Source: Larimichthys crocea
Lineage: Eukaryota > Chordata > Actinopteri > Sciaenidae
Direction: 5' to 3'
Assembly (NCBI RefSeq): GCF_000972845.2
Contig: NC_040020.1
Location: forward strand, 2,294,669-2,358,668
DNA: 64,000 nucleotides
Below are positions 1 to 11,893 of this stretch, piece by piece (position 1 is the stretch's first letter; every line of letters begins with the position of its first letter). The notes beneath the pieces were generated by a model that did no database searches, was not told the DNA's origin, and saw nothing but the letters and a program-made list of their open reading frames with translations. The translations under genes were made by a program, and so were the position numbers.

Positions 1-2359
1 GGTTTGAACATATTATCATTTTCTTTTTCACTAAAGGCTAGTTTGCAGAAAAGCCTTATCCTATTAAGACTTCCCTTATGAACTCATATGTTGTCATAAT
101 TAACTTCTACGAACACAAGGTAATTCTAGGCGACCAGAGTAAATGTCACAATGTCAAAAAAAATAGACCCTTTTGTTGCAGACCTTTGTAGCACAGGTGT
201 AGCTAATAACATTGACGGTGCCTCTGTTCTATTCAAGTGCCCCAGTAAGCCATGACAGTGGGACTACGAGCTAGTATGCACAATACCAGGACCCTGAAAT
301 TGAAGCAGCTAAATTGAATTCTGCCATCATTAATTTTATCATTTGCACCTTTCCTACTGTGACATGTCAGAATGTCTGCCATGAAAAAAAGCCTCATGAT
401 AGGGCATGATGATATCATAAATTGTGGCTACTCCCCGGGTACATGGGGATACATCATACATCATACATATGGAAGAAGAGTATGGAAGTGAATTATGTTT
501 GAGGAAAGAAAAAAAAAATCTAATTATTATTCAATATCAGATCTCTATCTCCTAAACAAAAGAAAACAATCGATCCAATCAATCAAAGTCAGTAACCAAG
601 ATATTCCGATTTTCAGACTGCCTTTGCAACCGTGACATATAATGACAGTTTCATCTTCATTACTTCATGACATCCACCAATTCGTCAAAGCAGGGAGTAA
701 ATAAACATGCGACGGAGTCGTCATGCGTCTGTTTTATCAGATGTCAAATATAATTGTGTATATTGGAGGTTATTACAACGTAGCGTTGAATTATGTGGTC
801 ATAATAAAGATAGTTTTCTCATAATTGATCGATGCTCGGTAATAGGTATGGGATACAAAGTTGTCATTGTCTTTTGTTAAGTTGAAGCAAGGAGCAGTCA
901 TACTTTATTTTTTAAAATGTCGTGCATTTTTTTTCCCTTTCTTTGTCAGATTAAATTGCAGCGATCTGTATTTTGCCTCTTTGTTTTTAGGTCAGTCTGA
1001 AATGTGAAAAAAAAATGATGAATGTGTCTTTAGATTCACTCCAAAGTCAAAAGACATATTCAGGAGACCTGGGTCACCCCCAGCGGTGTAGGTAATGAAT
1101 TTCAGTGTCATCCTGTTTTTCAAACATCGTGCAACTAATTATTACAATCAAGGTGACACGCGAGTAAAGGAGAAAGAGAGCTCCAGCGTGCGCCACCACC
1201 TGTGGCACTGACACTAAATGAGCAGCAGGGAGGTTCTTGGCATCAGCCTTTACACCAGACCTTTTCTCTTAACATCATTCGTCACGCATTCTTCCTCTTG
1301 TTATGAACAGTTTGAACCGCTGCTGGGAAGCGTTACATCTCCTTGAACATTGTCGGCATGCTGATATATGTATGAATTGTTATCATCATCACTAAAAAGA
1401 ACAGCGTTTATTGCATTCACAGGAACATCAGAGGTCTATTATTGCCGATCAATGAATGTTTTTGAAGTATAAGACTTTCAAGTACTTCGGATTTTATTTA
1501 TGCCTCACGCAATTCAACTTATTTCATTTTTCATATAGGACCTAATGGTTTAAATGTGAAACACCTTTCTTGTATTACAAGGTTCCTCTGTCCTTTGCAC
1601 CACCTCCCTAATAGAGTTCAATTCAGAAGTCCAGGGTTCTTACCTTACCTTGCAGTAGGAACACTGGGGATAAAGGCACATGTAATTTTCAGTCTAAATT
1701 TACAAGTGTTTCAGCCTTTTGCATCAGAGAGTTTGCTGCTCGATGTACGTATTCTGCTCTACTTCATTCCAACATGAGAGAGCGTAATGGACACATGAAG
1801 GATGTAGAGGCTTGTTTGGCTCTGCATGAGGCAATAGGCCAGAGTAGTCAGGGCTATCTAAAGTGGGGGGGCATGCTGCTCCAGAGAGCTGGGTTTTGAA
1901 AATAGGCTTGGTGGCTCCCAGTGGGAGATTTCTGCGTCATCTGACAGCAGAACAAAGTTCCTTTGGCAGACAGGGGCCCTAGTCACAGGCGCTGTTTGAT
2001 GTCGTCTCTGAAGCCAAAAACATTAGAGCCAGAACACAAACACATAAAGAAACACAAGTAAAAATGTTAAAATATGTAATTTAATTAAATACTGTAGACG
2101 GAAAACCCCCCCACACACACACACCAACCTGCCAAATCTGGGTGAAAAACCGGCCGTGGCAGGTAGCAGTAAAAATCCTACCAGCTGTGGTGGCGGGTGA
2201 AGAATTCTGATCTTGTTTCTGTATAAAAGCATGTCCATCACTGTGCTGTGTTGTGACAAGGCAAAATCACTGTCTCTCTCTCGTGCTCTCTCTCTCAACA
2301 GGGAACACCTAGCATTGGACATAGCTGGAAGCAATTTTGGACCCATATTAATTCTCTTC

Positions 2360-2386
2360 CACACACACACACAGACACACACACAC
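2360..2386. repeat. (CA)n microsatellite
   Basis: This is a CA dinucleotide run with one GA interruption, followed by an A8-9 run. A shorter CA run lies about 240 bp upstream (2112-2124). It is a simple sequence repeat. Confidence 0.9.
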
Positions 2387-3650
2387 AAAAAAAAACAGAC
2401 TTTTGAGTCTCTTCCAATACACAATCCAAACCTCAATAATTACTGGTTATCTTATTATTTTTATTTGTAGGCGAGTCAAATATTATGTGTACGATAACTC
2501 AGGATGTTATGACGGCGTCTATTGTTTCATTGTTAGTTGAATATGCAGGTATGTCTGGCATTGACACATCTTTGTCTACTTGACAATGTGCTATGTTAGT
2601 GTTTGACCTGCTCTACTCATTTGTCCAAATTTGCATTTTTATTATTATTTATATTATTTGTATTTTTTTAAAATTGATAATTAATTAGAACTTCATGCTT
2701 ATTTGTGTTTTCAATCACTCCCCTTTCTTACCACCAACCCTTTCATGCACTGCATTTTCTTGCATTTTTTGCTTTTGAGGTAAGAGGTGAAATTTTATCC
2801 ACATACATATAAATATACAGTATACTCTGTAGACACTTTATTTGGGACACATACTAATTAATGTGACCAGCCAAGTCCTTCAAACAGCAAATAATGTTGC
2901 TGTAACTAAGCCAAGACAGGGTCAAGCAGCACAATTACTCTTTAACCTTACATTAGAATGGGAGTTAGTTGTCAGTGCCAGACACGGTGGTTTCAGCGCT
3001 TCAGATGCAGTTATCGCCCTGCAGTGCTCCAACACTACACTGTGTACAGGGAGTTGTGTAACAAATAATAAAAAAATAAAAAAAAGTCCATGTCAATGAC
3101 AGAGAAGGACAACATGTTCGAGGGGAGGGAAGCCACAAGTAAACCAAGTGAGCTGTGCACAAATGTGATATGGAAAGGAGCATTCCTGGAAGTGCAAGCA
3201 ATTAATCAAAGCTTGAGCTAAGAACAAGTGCAAAAGGCTTCAGTGGACACATGATCACTGAATCTGGGTGATAAAAAGAGCCTACCCTACACAATCTTGA
3301 TTAATACTAAGTATCATGGGGAATTTTCAAGTAATTTGTGAGTTATACGGAAACCAAAGAACACTGGATACATAATTATTGATGATTTTTCCATGTTTTA
3401 TTCTTCTTTTATTATTATGCACTCTAACAAAGTAAATGTGAAAAGCCTGTGTTGTTCAGAATATGTCAGAGAGAGGAACATGATGCATTAATAATGTGGG
3501 CACAAGGCCAATCACCATCACCTCATGAAATCTTATGGAACTGAGAGGGTTAAATTCTTGCCTTGAAGTGGCAATGTCTTTTATCCAATCAACACTGAAA
3601 GCTTTGCTGTTGCAACCAAAAGGGGAAATGTAGCATCTAAAAAGGTGAAA

Positions 3651-3672
3651 ACACACACACATACACACACAC
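3651..3672. repeat. (CA)n microsatellite
   Basis: This is a CA dinucleotide run with a single AT interruption at 3661-3662. It is a simple sequence repeat with no gene context. Confidence 0.85.
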
Positions 3673-4559
3673 GCTCAAACTGTATCAGATATGAAGGATG
3701 CAATAAAATAAAAAGAGGTAGAGAGATGAGAAAAAAACAAAACAAAACAGGACAGGCATTTAACGTTTTAAAGATGTGCTGGTCGGGTTGTGTTCAATAA
3801 AGAAAGTTCAAACATGTTTTATCATGGATGTCCAAGCTGCACGGTGTAAAGCATTATTTTTGTTTCGGGAGAGAAACATAAAACTAAAGGTGATTTAAGA
3901 TCACGCTCCTTCCAGAAGCCACCCCCAGATTTATCGGCACCAATGATAACACAAACTCTCTTCGCCCATTTTGATCTTTTCTTACATACTCTTAATCATA
4001 TTTTTCTTTTACGATACATACAGTATATACAGCTCTTCATGTTCATGTTACCATGGATAAACTATCGGAGCTTTTTCAGGTCGGCCATCCATCTTGCTCT
4101 ATGAATCCTCTCTCCATACATCAAAACAAACTTTCACCTGCGTCTAAAGCCTCAAAAATCATACTATATTGATTTTTTTTTTCTGTTCAAGCATTTGACA
4201 GTGCTTATTGAAGCAAACTTTGCATCACATAAAAACATGACTCAAGGAGTTGTAACCCATAGCGACAGCCATGTTCTCCCTGTCACACGCTTCACTGAAC
4301 ATTAAGATGGTATTGTGTTTCCCCCCGCTTTGTTTACCCCAGTTGCAGTTAAAGTTCTTTAAAATCACAGGAAGACGGAGAGAGGTGCATCTTCTTCGTA
4401 CGCTGTGTAGAAAACCCAGCATCTATATAAAGACAAACCTACACTGGTATATCTGAGACAAGATTATGGTGATTACAATTCTTCTGTTCCTCAGTTTCTG
4501 AATATATAATGGGATTATGTTATCTAAAGTAGCAAATTAGAAAGGGAATGAGCACTGCG

Positions 4560-4930
4560 ACTGAAATGAATGAGCTCAATGTTAACTCTCTGTCCACCCG
4601 TGACCCCCTTTCAAACTGAGAGAAACCTCCATCTGCTGGAGGTCGTACTCAATTGCATATGCAGAATCATCTCTTGCTGTTCCCTTGCCACACCACTGGC
4701 AGCCATTGTATGGTGTAAGTGTCTGTGCAGACCCCCCACCACAATCCTTTCCCAGCTGCCCATCAACATTATCTCTGCAGCGGGCCAATTAGTCATCATC
4801 TGCCCTGTTTTGTTGGGCTCACACAGTCAGACGTCCTCTGATTCAATAAATGATTTAAATAATGGGCCTGTAATCATAGATGCTGATAATTTTGAGTCTT
4901 ATTCAATCCCTCAAATCAATTTAGTCTTCT
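4560..4930. promoter_or_regulatory. Candidate conserved non-coding (enhancer-like) block
   Basis: This block is richer in GC and non-repetitive words than its flanks. It packs sites typical of developmental enhancers: an octamer-like ATTGCATATGCAGAAT (4652-4667) and a homeodomain core in GCCAATTAGTCATCAT (4784-4799), followed by GATGCTGATAATTTTGAG near 4879-4896. A 120-codon frame crosses it (4570-4932) but has no recognisable domain, and the antisense frames are equally open, which fits non-coding constraint or chance better than a gene. Conservation itself was not tested. Confidence 0.3.
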
Positions 4931-5204
4931 GACAATACACCACAATCAGCTACTAGGACTATCAAGAGTATCTGCATGTAAAAGTTACATGATTGGTTAC
5001 ACAACAAAACATTTTAAACAAACCAAAACTAGACCAACATTGTTACAAATTGATTGTCTGTCAGTAAGAAAAGTCAGTAAGACACAAATGTTGAGGGCGC
5101 TGCACAATGTCGTCCCAAAACAGGTAAACCAGTCATCAGGTGGGATGCCAGTGATGGATCGCGTTCTTGTCATTGCGCTGTCAGTGTGTCGCTGTTGACT
5201 TTAC

Positions 5205-5298
5205 TTAAAGGACTAGTGTGTAGGATATATTGGGCTGTAGAGGTGCGTGTTGTATTCTGTAAAGAGAGCCTCTTTAAACTTACAAACTGGACCTTTAA
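5205..5298. mobile_element. Miniature inverted-repeat element (94 bp)
   Basis: The left end TTAAAGGACTAGTGTG (5205-5220) and the reverse complement of the right end CAAACTGGACCTTTAA (5283-5298) match at 13 of 16 positions. The left end plus GTAGGAT resembles the terminus of a dispersed repeat I recognise from many teleost genomes. A stretch at 5318-5340 (TTCCAGATGATTACTCACTAA) also resembles the interior of that repeat. It is non-autonomous. Target-site duplication is not clear. Confidence 0.5.
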
Positions 5299-8200
5299 TT
5301 GCAATGTACTTCGTTTCCAGATGATTACTCACTAAGGGCAAATTAGTCAGAAGCACAGCAGCAGTGGCTAGATACAAAAAAACACATTTTCCGCAACAGC
5401 ACACATCACCACCTGCATGTGTTTCCTTATGGTTTGTAGTGTGACTAACTCGTCAGATCCTAAAATCAAAAAGTCGTGGGATGAGTCAGAAAACGATGCA
5501 GCTCTCAAACAAACATTTGTGGTGAAAGCTCATTATCAGCTGCCAAGTAAAAAAAAATAAAAATACTGAAGGTGACAAAGATCCGCAATAATTTTGTTGA
5601 CATGCTGGTTTATTGTTTGATGTGAAAGATGATGAGTTACATGGAATCATAAGCCCTAAACTAAACGTATTTATTAAAAAATAAAAAATAAATCATATCC
5701 TCATTAATCAGTCACTGTCACTGCGTTCATGAATGTGTCACCGGCCACGTGTTTCAGTCACACATACGCAGACACACACTTTCGCTCACACTTGTGCTGA
5801 CCTTAACTGCAAAGCACAGAGCCAAAGCTCTTAAAGTCTTAAAACTGATGGTCTGGATACTCTCATCTCCTGTTCGCTGTGTCAAGTCATTATAGTGCAC
5901 CAAGTCATTAGCTGATGGTGTAGTCATCCATTACAGCTAAGAGGGGAATATAGCGAAGGCGAGGCACAGATGATTCCAACTTCAAGATGTCCAGATCATG
6001 TGAAGGACAATTTTTCTTCCTTTTCCTTTGGAGCCGTACTGACTAAGTGAAGCACTTCACTGATCAAGGTTACATTTTTTTTTAAAAAAGGAGGATGAGA
6101 TCTAATTTGATGTAAAATGTGCTAACTAAGTACTGGAAATATTGTCACTCAGTGAAGCTTGTACAAAGGTTACAAGTTTGACTGCATTATTTCATCTCCG
6201 TCTACCGACTTTGCCTTGGCAGATCTCGGCAATGGATTTTGTTGTGCATAAACTGTAAATGAGTCCTCTTGATTAAAAAGAAACCAAATGAGGAAAAGTT
6301 GGGCTAAATGAAAATATTAGTCATGTTTGGAAATAAGTTTTTTTTTTTTAAACTTTTGATTTCGAAGTAACAACTGTTGGTATTGAGAAGCTCCTGGTGC
6401 TAGATGCTTATGTAGGGTTAAGTTGTCAAGTGTCAGACAGGGTCAGAACAAAGTACAGGGTTGTTAGGTAATTGTGGTCTGTTGATATAATTATTGTAAT
6501 CAAGCAGAGAGCTAAACTCCCATCCCATTACAAGCTAGCCTATGTTACACTGGAGGCAGCTATATCGTTCTAAAAAATACTAGAAATTATTCAGGATTTG
6601 GTAAGTCAGAGTATCCACTTTAAATTGACTATAAGAGCAGCATTACTCTCATGCCAAGGCATACTGCACCCTTTCATTGATCCCTAGTCAATTAAAGACA
6701 AAAGGAAATTGTTCAGGAAAGATAAACTGGAAAATGTAAACTAATGGGAAGTGATCATTCAGTATTGATAAGTTCAGTACTGAGGGATATATGTGTGATA
6801 CTGTGTGAGATTTCAGAGGATCTATTAGAATATAGCAGAAATAGAACATAATGTTCATTAATATGTTTTCATGAGTGTATAATCATCGGAAAACGAGAGA
6901 CCTTCTGATTTCATTACCTTAGAAGAGCCCTTTATATGTAGAGGGGAAGCGGGTCTGCCATCAGCCACTATAGATTCTTATACACAAAGGGGAGGGTGAA
7001 TCGAGGCTTGCACTTCTCAGCTTTGGACAATAACTACACAGCATTCTTTTAAACACTGGAGCAAAATACTTTTGAACCCATTATATCAAGCAAATTTAGT
7101 ATTCAGTATGTATTGTGTGTATTCTCGACTCATGGAAACATTTCTGATGAGCCTTTGGCGATCCATTGGCATGGTGGTGAACTCACTCTGCATTACTTGC
7201 TTATGTAATGTAAAAAAAAGATATCTGTACATATATTCAGTGATTAGAATGCCGCCAACAACAAATATCCACACCGAATCTTAGCCTCTGATTCTTCTGA
7301 TTATGTTTCAGTGAAGCTCAGTTACATAAATATAACCATGGTTTGCATAACAAAACATGATATGAGATACATATAGATGAGATACATAACAGCTAGAGGT
7401 GTTGGCAGTTCACCAAGAGGCCTGTAGTATTGTTGCAGTAATGGGTTGTACCACTGGGTGGGGATTCTTTTTGTTTGGTAATATTCCCTTTTCTGATTTA
7501 GCACTTATATTATATTATAATCTTACACTCACATATGACTGAAGAGTGAAGATTATAGTGGATAAAATGTGGTTGGTTCATACATTAAAATAAAAAGGCC
7601 CTTTCTCAGTTAGCCAGCTAACGCAAATGCCATCCTACCACCTCCAACGCAAACAACAACATCACAGAAAATGACTGCCAAAGCAGAACAAACAAAAAAA
7701 AATGATGTGATGTGATAAACATCTGGGCCAACATGACACAAACCACCTGGGCTTTTGCCTTTACTCAGATTAGCCCAATAGAGTTTTACAAGATCCTTAT
7801 TTTGAAGAATGATGTATCAGGATATTTTACTGAACCTGTGGATCTTTGCTTTCTACAAACAAAATGTATTATTGTTGTTATTATTAGGTCTAATAAAGTC
7901 TTATTTGTTCTCCTCCATCAAAAGCTATATCTTGTTTCAGTACATATTTGGCTGTACGCATGTTACAGAGCCTGGATTGTGAAAGAGGCGCAATTTAAAA
8001 AGCTGTTTTATTAATTTAGTTTAAAGAGCTGCTCTAAACTCAATTATATAAAAAAAAGAGAAAATGATGAACAAGAAGCCTTGATATCTAAGTTATGGCA
8101 TATGTCAATAAAACATGCAATGAAGTCAAAGAGAGAGGAAAAAAAAAAAAGGTCAGATGGAGATTTGGCTGATCTGAAAGATGTAAGGCCCTGTCACAGC

Positions 8201-8699
8201 TCATTGTCTTTGAAAATGAATGGAAGAATGATGACAAGGCTAGGAGTGATTCCAGAGATGTGCAAAGCAAGGCGAGAGCAGACCTTCGGAGAAGAATATT
8301 TATGTTATAGCTTTATGCTAATATTATGTGGCAAGCAATTACATCTGTATTCAGAAAGGAGAGCCTAGCCATAATTGACAATGACATAGAAGGCCTGGCT
8401 ACAGGACGGTTTGATCAGATGAAGAATGTCATGCTCTAGCCTTTTTCTTTGTTGGCAAGGCTAACCAATGATTATGTATAGACTGAGATTGATTCATTAC
8501 ACAAAGTCGTATTTGAAATCATTAGACAAACATGATGATGAGTACATTTAAATTGTATCATTATTACAGAAATTAATTACGATAGCGTGTTGTGTGGATT
8601 TAGTTGTGATCTGGAGAGACAACATGGTGAATGTTAATTACATTACTTCTTTTTTTTCTTCTCTTTGATCTTCTATATGCACACTCTCTGACTGGTAAT

Positions 8700-8917
8700 A
8701 TGCATGCAAATGTTTCTCTGCTTTAGGGGCGGAACTAATATAGGCCACCCTTTCTTGGACGGCGTCCCATTGGATAAATGTTATTTTGCAAGTCTGAAAT
8801 CAGAAAACTGCTTTCTCACAGCAACGTCAAAGAAGGCAGACATTATATGGCCCAATTCATTACAGTCATGGAAGGAGGGGGGTGAAGAGAGAGAGACGTA
8901 GAGAGAGAGATATAGAG

Positions 8918-8964
<47 letters not shown>

Positions 8965-9994
8965 GGGGGGTTTCATTAAAGCTCCTGGTTTAAGCCCAGC
9001 CCATTCTGAATATGTAAATGTCTCAGGCACAGAGAAAAACACAGCAAGAGAAAAGCGAGGAGGGGAGCAGCATGAAAAAGTGAGTGAGCGATCAAGGGAA
9101 AGAGAGCAAGGGAGTGAGGGAAAGAGAGCGAGCACTCTGAATTGTGAGTGGCTTACGACACTCAGTGAACAGAAGGTGCTTCTGCATGCGCTGTCAGTGT
9201 ACTGCTCTGCTGCAAGGGATTGCGCGCTCCTTTGCTTCCCACATTTACCGCCCCTGCCTGACGACCAGCACCAGCCTTCAGCAGCCTCTTCCAGCTGGCT
9301 GAGAAAACACCCGGAGAGCAAGGGAGTGAACGAAAAAACTGCAAGCCACGGGGGGATGCGAGCGAGGCTTCTTTAACCGAGATGAGCCGCTGAGATGACG
9401 AGGAATACTGTTACACAAGAAAACAGTGAACAGGGTTCACCTCTTTAAATCCTTCTTGCTTTTTTTTTTTTTCTCCCCTCTTGCATCCGTCACTGAAAGC
9501 ATGATAACCCGCTTGAATGGATTTAAACCTTACAAGTCAGTGATTGCTTCAAGAGATGGACGATGATATGTGTTGACATCTGCTGAAACTTAAGCAGGAA
9601 GGGGGAGGAGAAAAGAGCAAGGCAGATATTTAGAAAAGATTTTTTCTTGGTCTTTTTCTTTTTTTCCCTTTCACTGGTTGTCTCTTCTCCCCTCTGATCA
9701 TTGCAGCAGAGGACTGCGGAGGAGCAAAAGAGACAGAGCTCATGCATGCAGACAGGGGAACTTGCACTTCCTACCATCTCGCTGAAAGCTACTTGGATTC
9801 CTTCTCTTTCTGGCTCTTTCACTTGAGGAGAACTAAGACATTGTAAGCCTGCCAAGGATCTGGTGTCCACTGAAAAGAGCGAAGGGAGGGGGGGAGAATT
9901 TGTACCACAGTGGGGTCTTTTTTAGATTCGCACATAATTAGTGTTGGGGCACAAAGCGAGACGCTGAATGGAGATTGTCAGCTTTTGGATAGGG
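8700..9994 (+). promoter_or_regulatory. lrrtm1: Putative lrrtm1 promoter and non-coding first exon region
   Basis: This is the most GC- and CpG-enriched stretch upstream of the lrrtm1 reading frame. It holds a perfect POU octamer ATGCAAAT (8704-8711), a GC box GGGGCGG (8726-8732), an inverted CCAAT (ATTGG near 8769-8773) and a long purine tract. It ends at a consensus splice donor (GTGAGT at 9995). The transcription start cannot be placed from sequence. No TATA box at a convincing distance was seen, which fits a GC/GA-rich neuronal promoter. In human, the LRRTM1/CTNNA2 locus is known to be transcribed in both directions from this position, giving N-terminally truncated catenin transcripts, so this segment could also start - strand transcripts here. 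The boundaries are approximate. Open frames within it are low-complexity and not credible genes. Confidence 0.5.
8884..8964 (+). repeat. (GA)n purine tract upstream of lrrtm1
   Basis: This is an almost pure GA dinucleotide repeat, perfect from about 8920 to 8959 and interrupted before that by short GACGTA- and GATATAGA-type breaks. It sits in the presumed promoter or first exon of lrrtm1. Long purine mirror repeats of this type can form triplex DNA and bind GAGA-type factors, but a role here is inferred only from position. Confidence 0.9.
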
Positions 9995-10297
9995 GTGAGT
10001 AGGAACCTTTTCAAATAAGATCGATCAATGAGGACAATTTTATTTTTTTTCCATCCCCTCTGCTCTCCACCCACTGCTTGATATCTAACATAAGCAAAGA
10101 GACTTGCCCTTTATCCTTTTGTTTTTTCGACACGGACTCCCTTGGTTGACAAAATAAAAGAAATATAATCACTGCCTGCAGATTAAATACAGAAACGGAA
10201 CAAAATAGATGATTAAATTAATTAAATATGATGTGATGAATATGATGTGATAAGTGCAAAAATAATATCCAGAGTGGTTCAATGGACATTTTCTCAG
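9995..10297 (+). other. lrrtm1: Probable 5'UTR intron of lrrtm1 (303 bp)
   Basis: A good donor (GGG then GTGAGT at 9995-10000) is paired with an acceptor TTTTCTCAG ending at 10297, 24 bases before the MDFLL start codon. Splicing here would remove the upstream in-frame ATG at 10247 and leave the entire coding region in the second exon, the arrangement known for mammalian LRRTM1. The polypyrimidine tract is short and no strong branch point was seen. A different acceptor nearer 10120-10140 is therefore possible. Confidence 0.45.
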
Positions 10298-10321
10298 TGG
10301 CATCCCTGGATATTTATGCTA

Positions 10322-11893
10322 ATGGATTTCCTTCTAATTGGACTGTACTTAAAGTGGCCACTGAAGAAGCCCCCTGGGTTGATACTGTGTTTATTGGGCA
10401 TTTTTCTAAGAACGGTTCCCTTGGTAGAGGGGGTTTGTCCAAGGCTGTGCCGCTGCGACAGCAAGCTGCTGTACTGCGAGGGGCTCAACCTCACAGACAT
10501 TCCCCGCAATCTCAGCAGCGCCATGGGCCTGTCCATGAGAGAGAACAACTTGACCGAGCTGCGTGAAGGCCAACTGGCTGGTCTGTCACAGCTCACCTGG
10601 CTCTATCTAGATCACAACAACATTGACATTGTAGAGGAGGGTGCATTTGACAGGCTAAGACGGGTCAAGGAGTTGGACCTCAGCAGCAACCGGATTGAGA
10701 GCCTGCCAAATGGTACCTTTAGGCCCCTCCCAAACCTGCGCATCCTGGACCTCTCATACAACAGGCTGCAGGCACTAGAGCCTGACCTGTTCCACGGCCT
10801 TAGAAAGCTCACCAATTTGCATTTGCGCTACAATGCTCTCAAATTTGTGCCAGTGCGGATTTTTCAAGACTGCCGGAGCATGCAGTTTCTGGACTTGGGA
10901 TACAACCAACTGCAGAGCCTGGCACGAAACTCCTTCGCTGGCCTCTTCAAGTTGACTGAGTTGCATCTTGAGCACAATGAGCTAGTTAAAGTCAACCTAG
11001 CCCACTTCCCTCGCCTCATCTCTTTACGCACCCTGTACATGCACAACAATCGTGCCACCATTGTTGTCAATACACTGGACTGGACATGGCATTTTTTAGA
11101 GAAGATTGACCTGTCAGCCAATGAAATCGAGTACATTGAGCCACATGTTTTTGAGAGTGCACCCAACCTTAAGGTGCTGATGCTAGACTCCAATCGATTG
11201 ACCTCTGTGGACCAGCACATCCTGGATTCGTGGTCATCTCTGGACAGCATTACCCTGGCAGGGAATGACTGGGAGTGCAGTCGCAACGTGTGTGCCTTGG
11301 CCTCTTGGCTGAGTGCCTTCCGAGGCCAGCGTGACAATTCCCTGCTGTGTTCAACCCCCGACACTGCACAGGGCGAGGATGTGTTGGATGCTGTCTACGC
11401 TTTTCAGCTATGTGAGGATGCCCCAATGGAGGTAACTACAGCAGGCCTGTACGCCTCTACACGAGATCTGGCCCAGGGCGGCTCTGTTTTCCTGGGCCCA
11501 TTTACTCCCAACCCTTATGAGGGTGAGGGTAGTGAGGTGGTCACCAGTTCTTTCACTGTCACAGTGGGGCATGACGACATCGAGAGCACCATGCAGATCC
11601 ACAAGGTGGTGACTGGCACCATGGCACTCATCTTTTCCTTTCTCATCATTGTGCTCATGCTCTATGTGGCATGGAAGTGCTTTCCTGCCGGAATAAGACA
11701 ACTGAGGCAGTGCTTCAGCAGTCAGCGTCGTAAGCAGAAGCAAAAGCAAAGCATGCAGCAGATGGCTGCAATTTCTACACCGGAGTACTATGTTGACTAT
11801 AAACCTAACCACATTGAGGGAGCTCTGGTGATCATCAATGAATATGGCTCTTGCACTTGCCAGCAGCAACCTTCTCGGGAATGTGAGGTGTGA
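10322..11893 (+). CDS. lrrtm1: Leucine-rich repeat transmembrane neuronal protein 1 (LRRTM1)
   Basis: This is a postsynaptic type I membrane adhesion protein; the family organises excitatory synapses by binding presynaptic neurexins and heparan sulfate. The 523-residue frame reads as follows. Residues 1-37 are a signal peptide. LRRNT cysteines are at 39, 43, 45 and 52. About ten LRRs follow (roughly 64-311), with LxxLxLxxNxI/L spacing. LRRCT cysteines are at 319, 324, 343 and 364. A variable stalk covers 365-425. One transmembrane helix lies near 431-453, and a basic cytoplasmic tail ends in ECEV, the family's C-terminal motif. N-glycosylation sequons are at N56, N63, N76 and N130. I chose the ATG at 10322 because MDFLL and the following KWPLKKPPG segment align with the known LRRTM1 start. 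The frame stays open to an ATG at 10247, but that stretch lies in the inferred intron and gives no signal peptide. LRRTM1 is favoured over LRRTM2-4 by [35 protein letters not shown] and [20 protein letters not shown]. The whole frame sits in one exon, as in mammalian LRRTM1, and is GC-richer than its surroundings. No frameshift or missing cysteine was seen. Confidence 0.97.
   Translation: MDFLLIGLYLKWPLKKPPGLILCLLGIFLRTVPLVEGVCPRLCRCDSKLLYCEGLNLTDIPRNLSSAMGLSMRENNLTELREGQLAGLSQLTWLYLDHNNIDIVEEGAFDRLRRVKELDLSSNRIESLPNGTFRPLPNLRILDLSYNRLQALEPDLFHGLRKLTNLHLRYNALKFVPVRIFQDCRSMQFLDLGYNQLQSLARNSFAGLFKLTELHLEHNELVKVNLAHFPRLISLRTLYMHNNRATIVVNTLDWTWHFLEKIDLSANEIEYIEPHVFESAPNLKVLMLDSNRLTSVDQHILDSWSSLDSITLAGNDWECSRNVCALASWLSAFRGQRDNSLLCSTPDTAQGEDVLDAVYAFQLCEDAPMEVTTAGLYASTRDLAQGGSVFLGPFTPNPYEGEGSEVVTSSFTVTVGHDDIESTMQIHKVVTGTMALIFSFLIIVLMLYVAWKCFPAGIRQLRQCFSSQRRKQKQKQSMQQMAAISTPEYYVDYKPNHIEGALVIINEYGSCTCQQQPSRECEV

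Larger units (their letters stand above)
1..8699. other. Non-coding region upstream of lrrtm1
   Basis: This is AT-rich single-copy-looking DNA without a supportable gene. It contains (CA)n microsatellites at 2112-2124, 2360-2386 and 3651-3672, a 94-bp inverted-repeat element at 5205-5298, and an enhancer-like block near 4560-4930. The open frames at 2023-2436 and 2213-2470 run through the CA repeats and are low-complexity. A further CpG-containing block at about 1130-1300 looks less AT-rich than its surroundings but carries no recognisable gene. Confidence 0.6.

Noticed and set aside
2023..2436. 137-codon - strand frame
   Set aside because: It crosses two CA repeats (poly Cys-Val) and has no recognisable domain.
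8866..9376. Overlapping 151- and 164-codon frames on opposite strands upstream of lrrtm1
   Set aside because: Both run through the (GA)n tract, giving Ser-Leu or Arg-Glu repeats. No domain is present and the region fits promoter/5'UTR.
10864..11364. 166-codon antisense frame inside the lrrtm1 coding region
   Set aside because: It is a shadow of the strongly biased LRR coding sequence. It has no domain or start context.
11408..11869. 153-codon antisense frame over the lrrtm1 transmembrane and tail region
   Set aside because: It is complementary to conserved coding sequence and not an independent gene.
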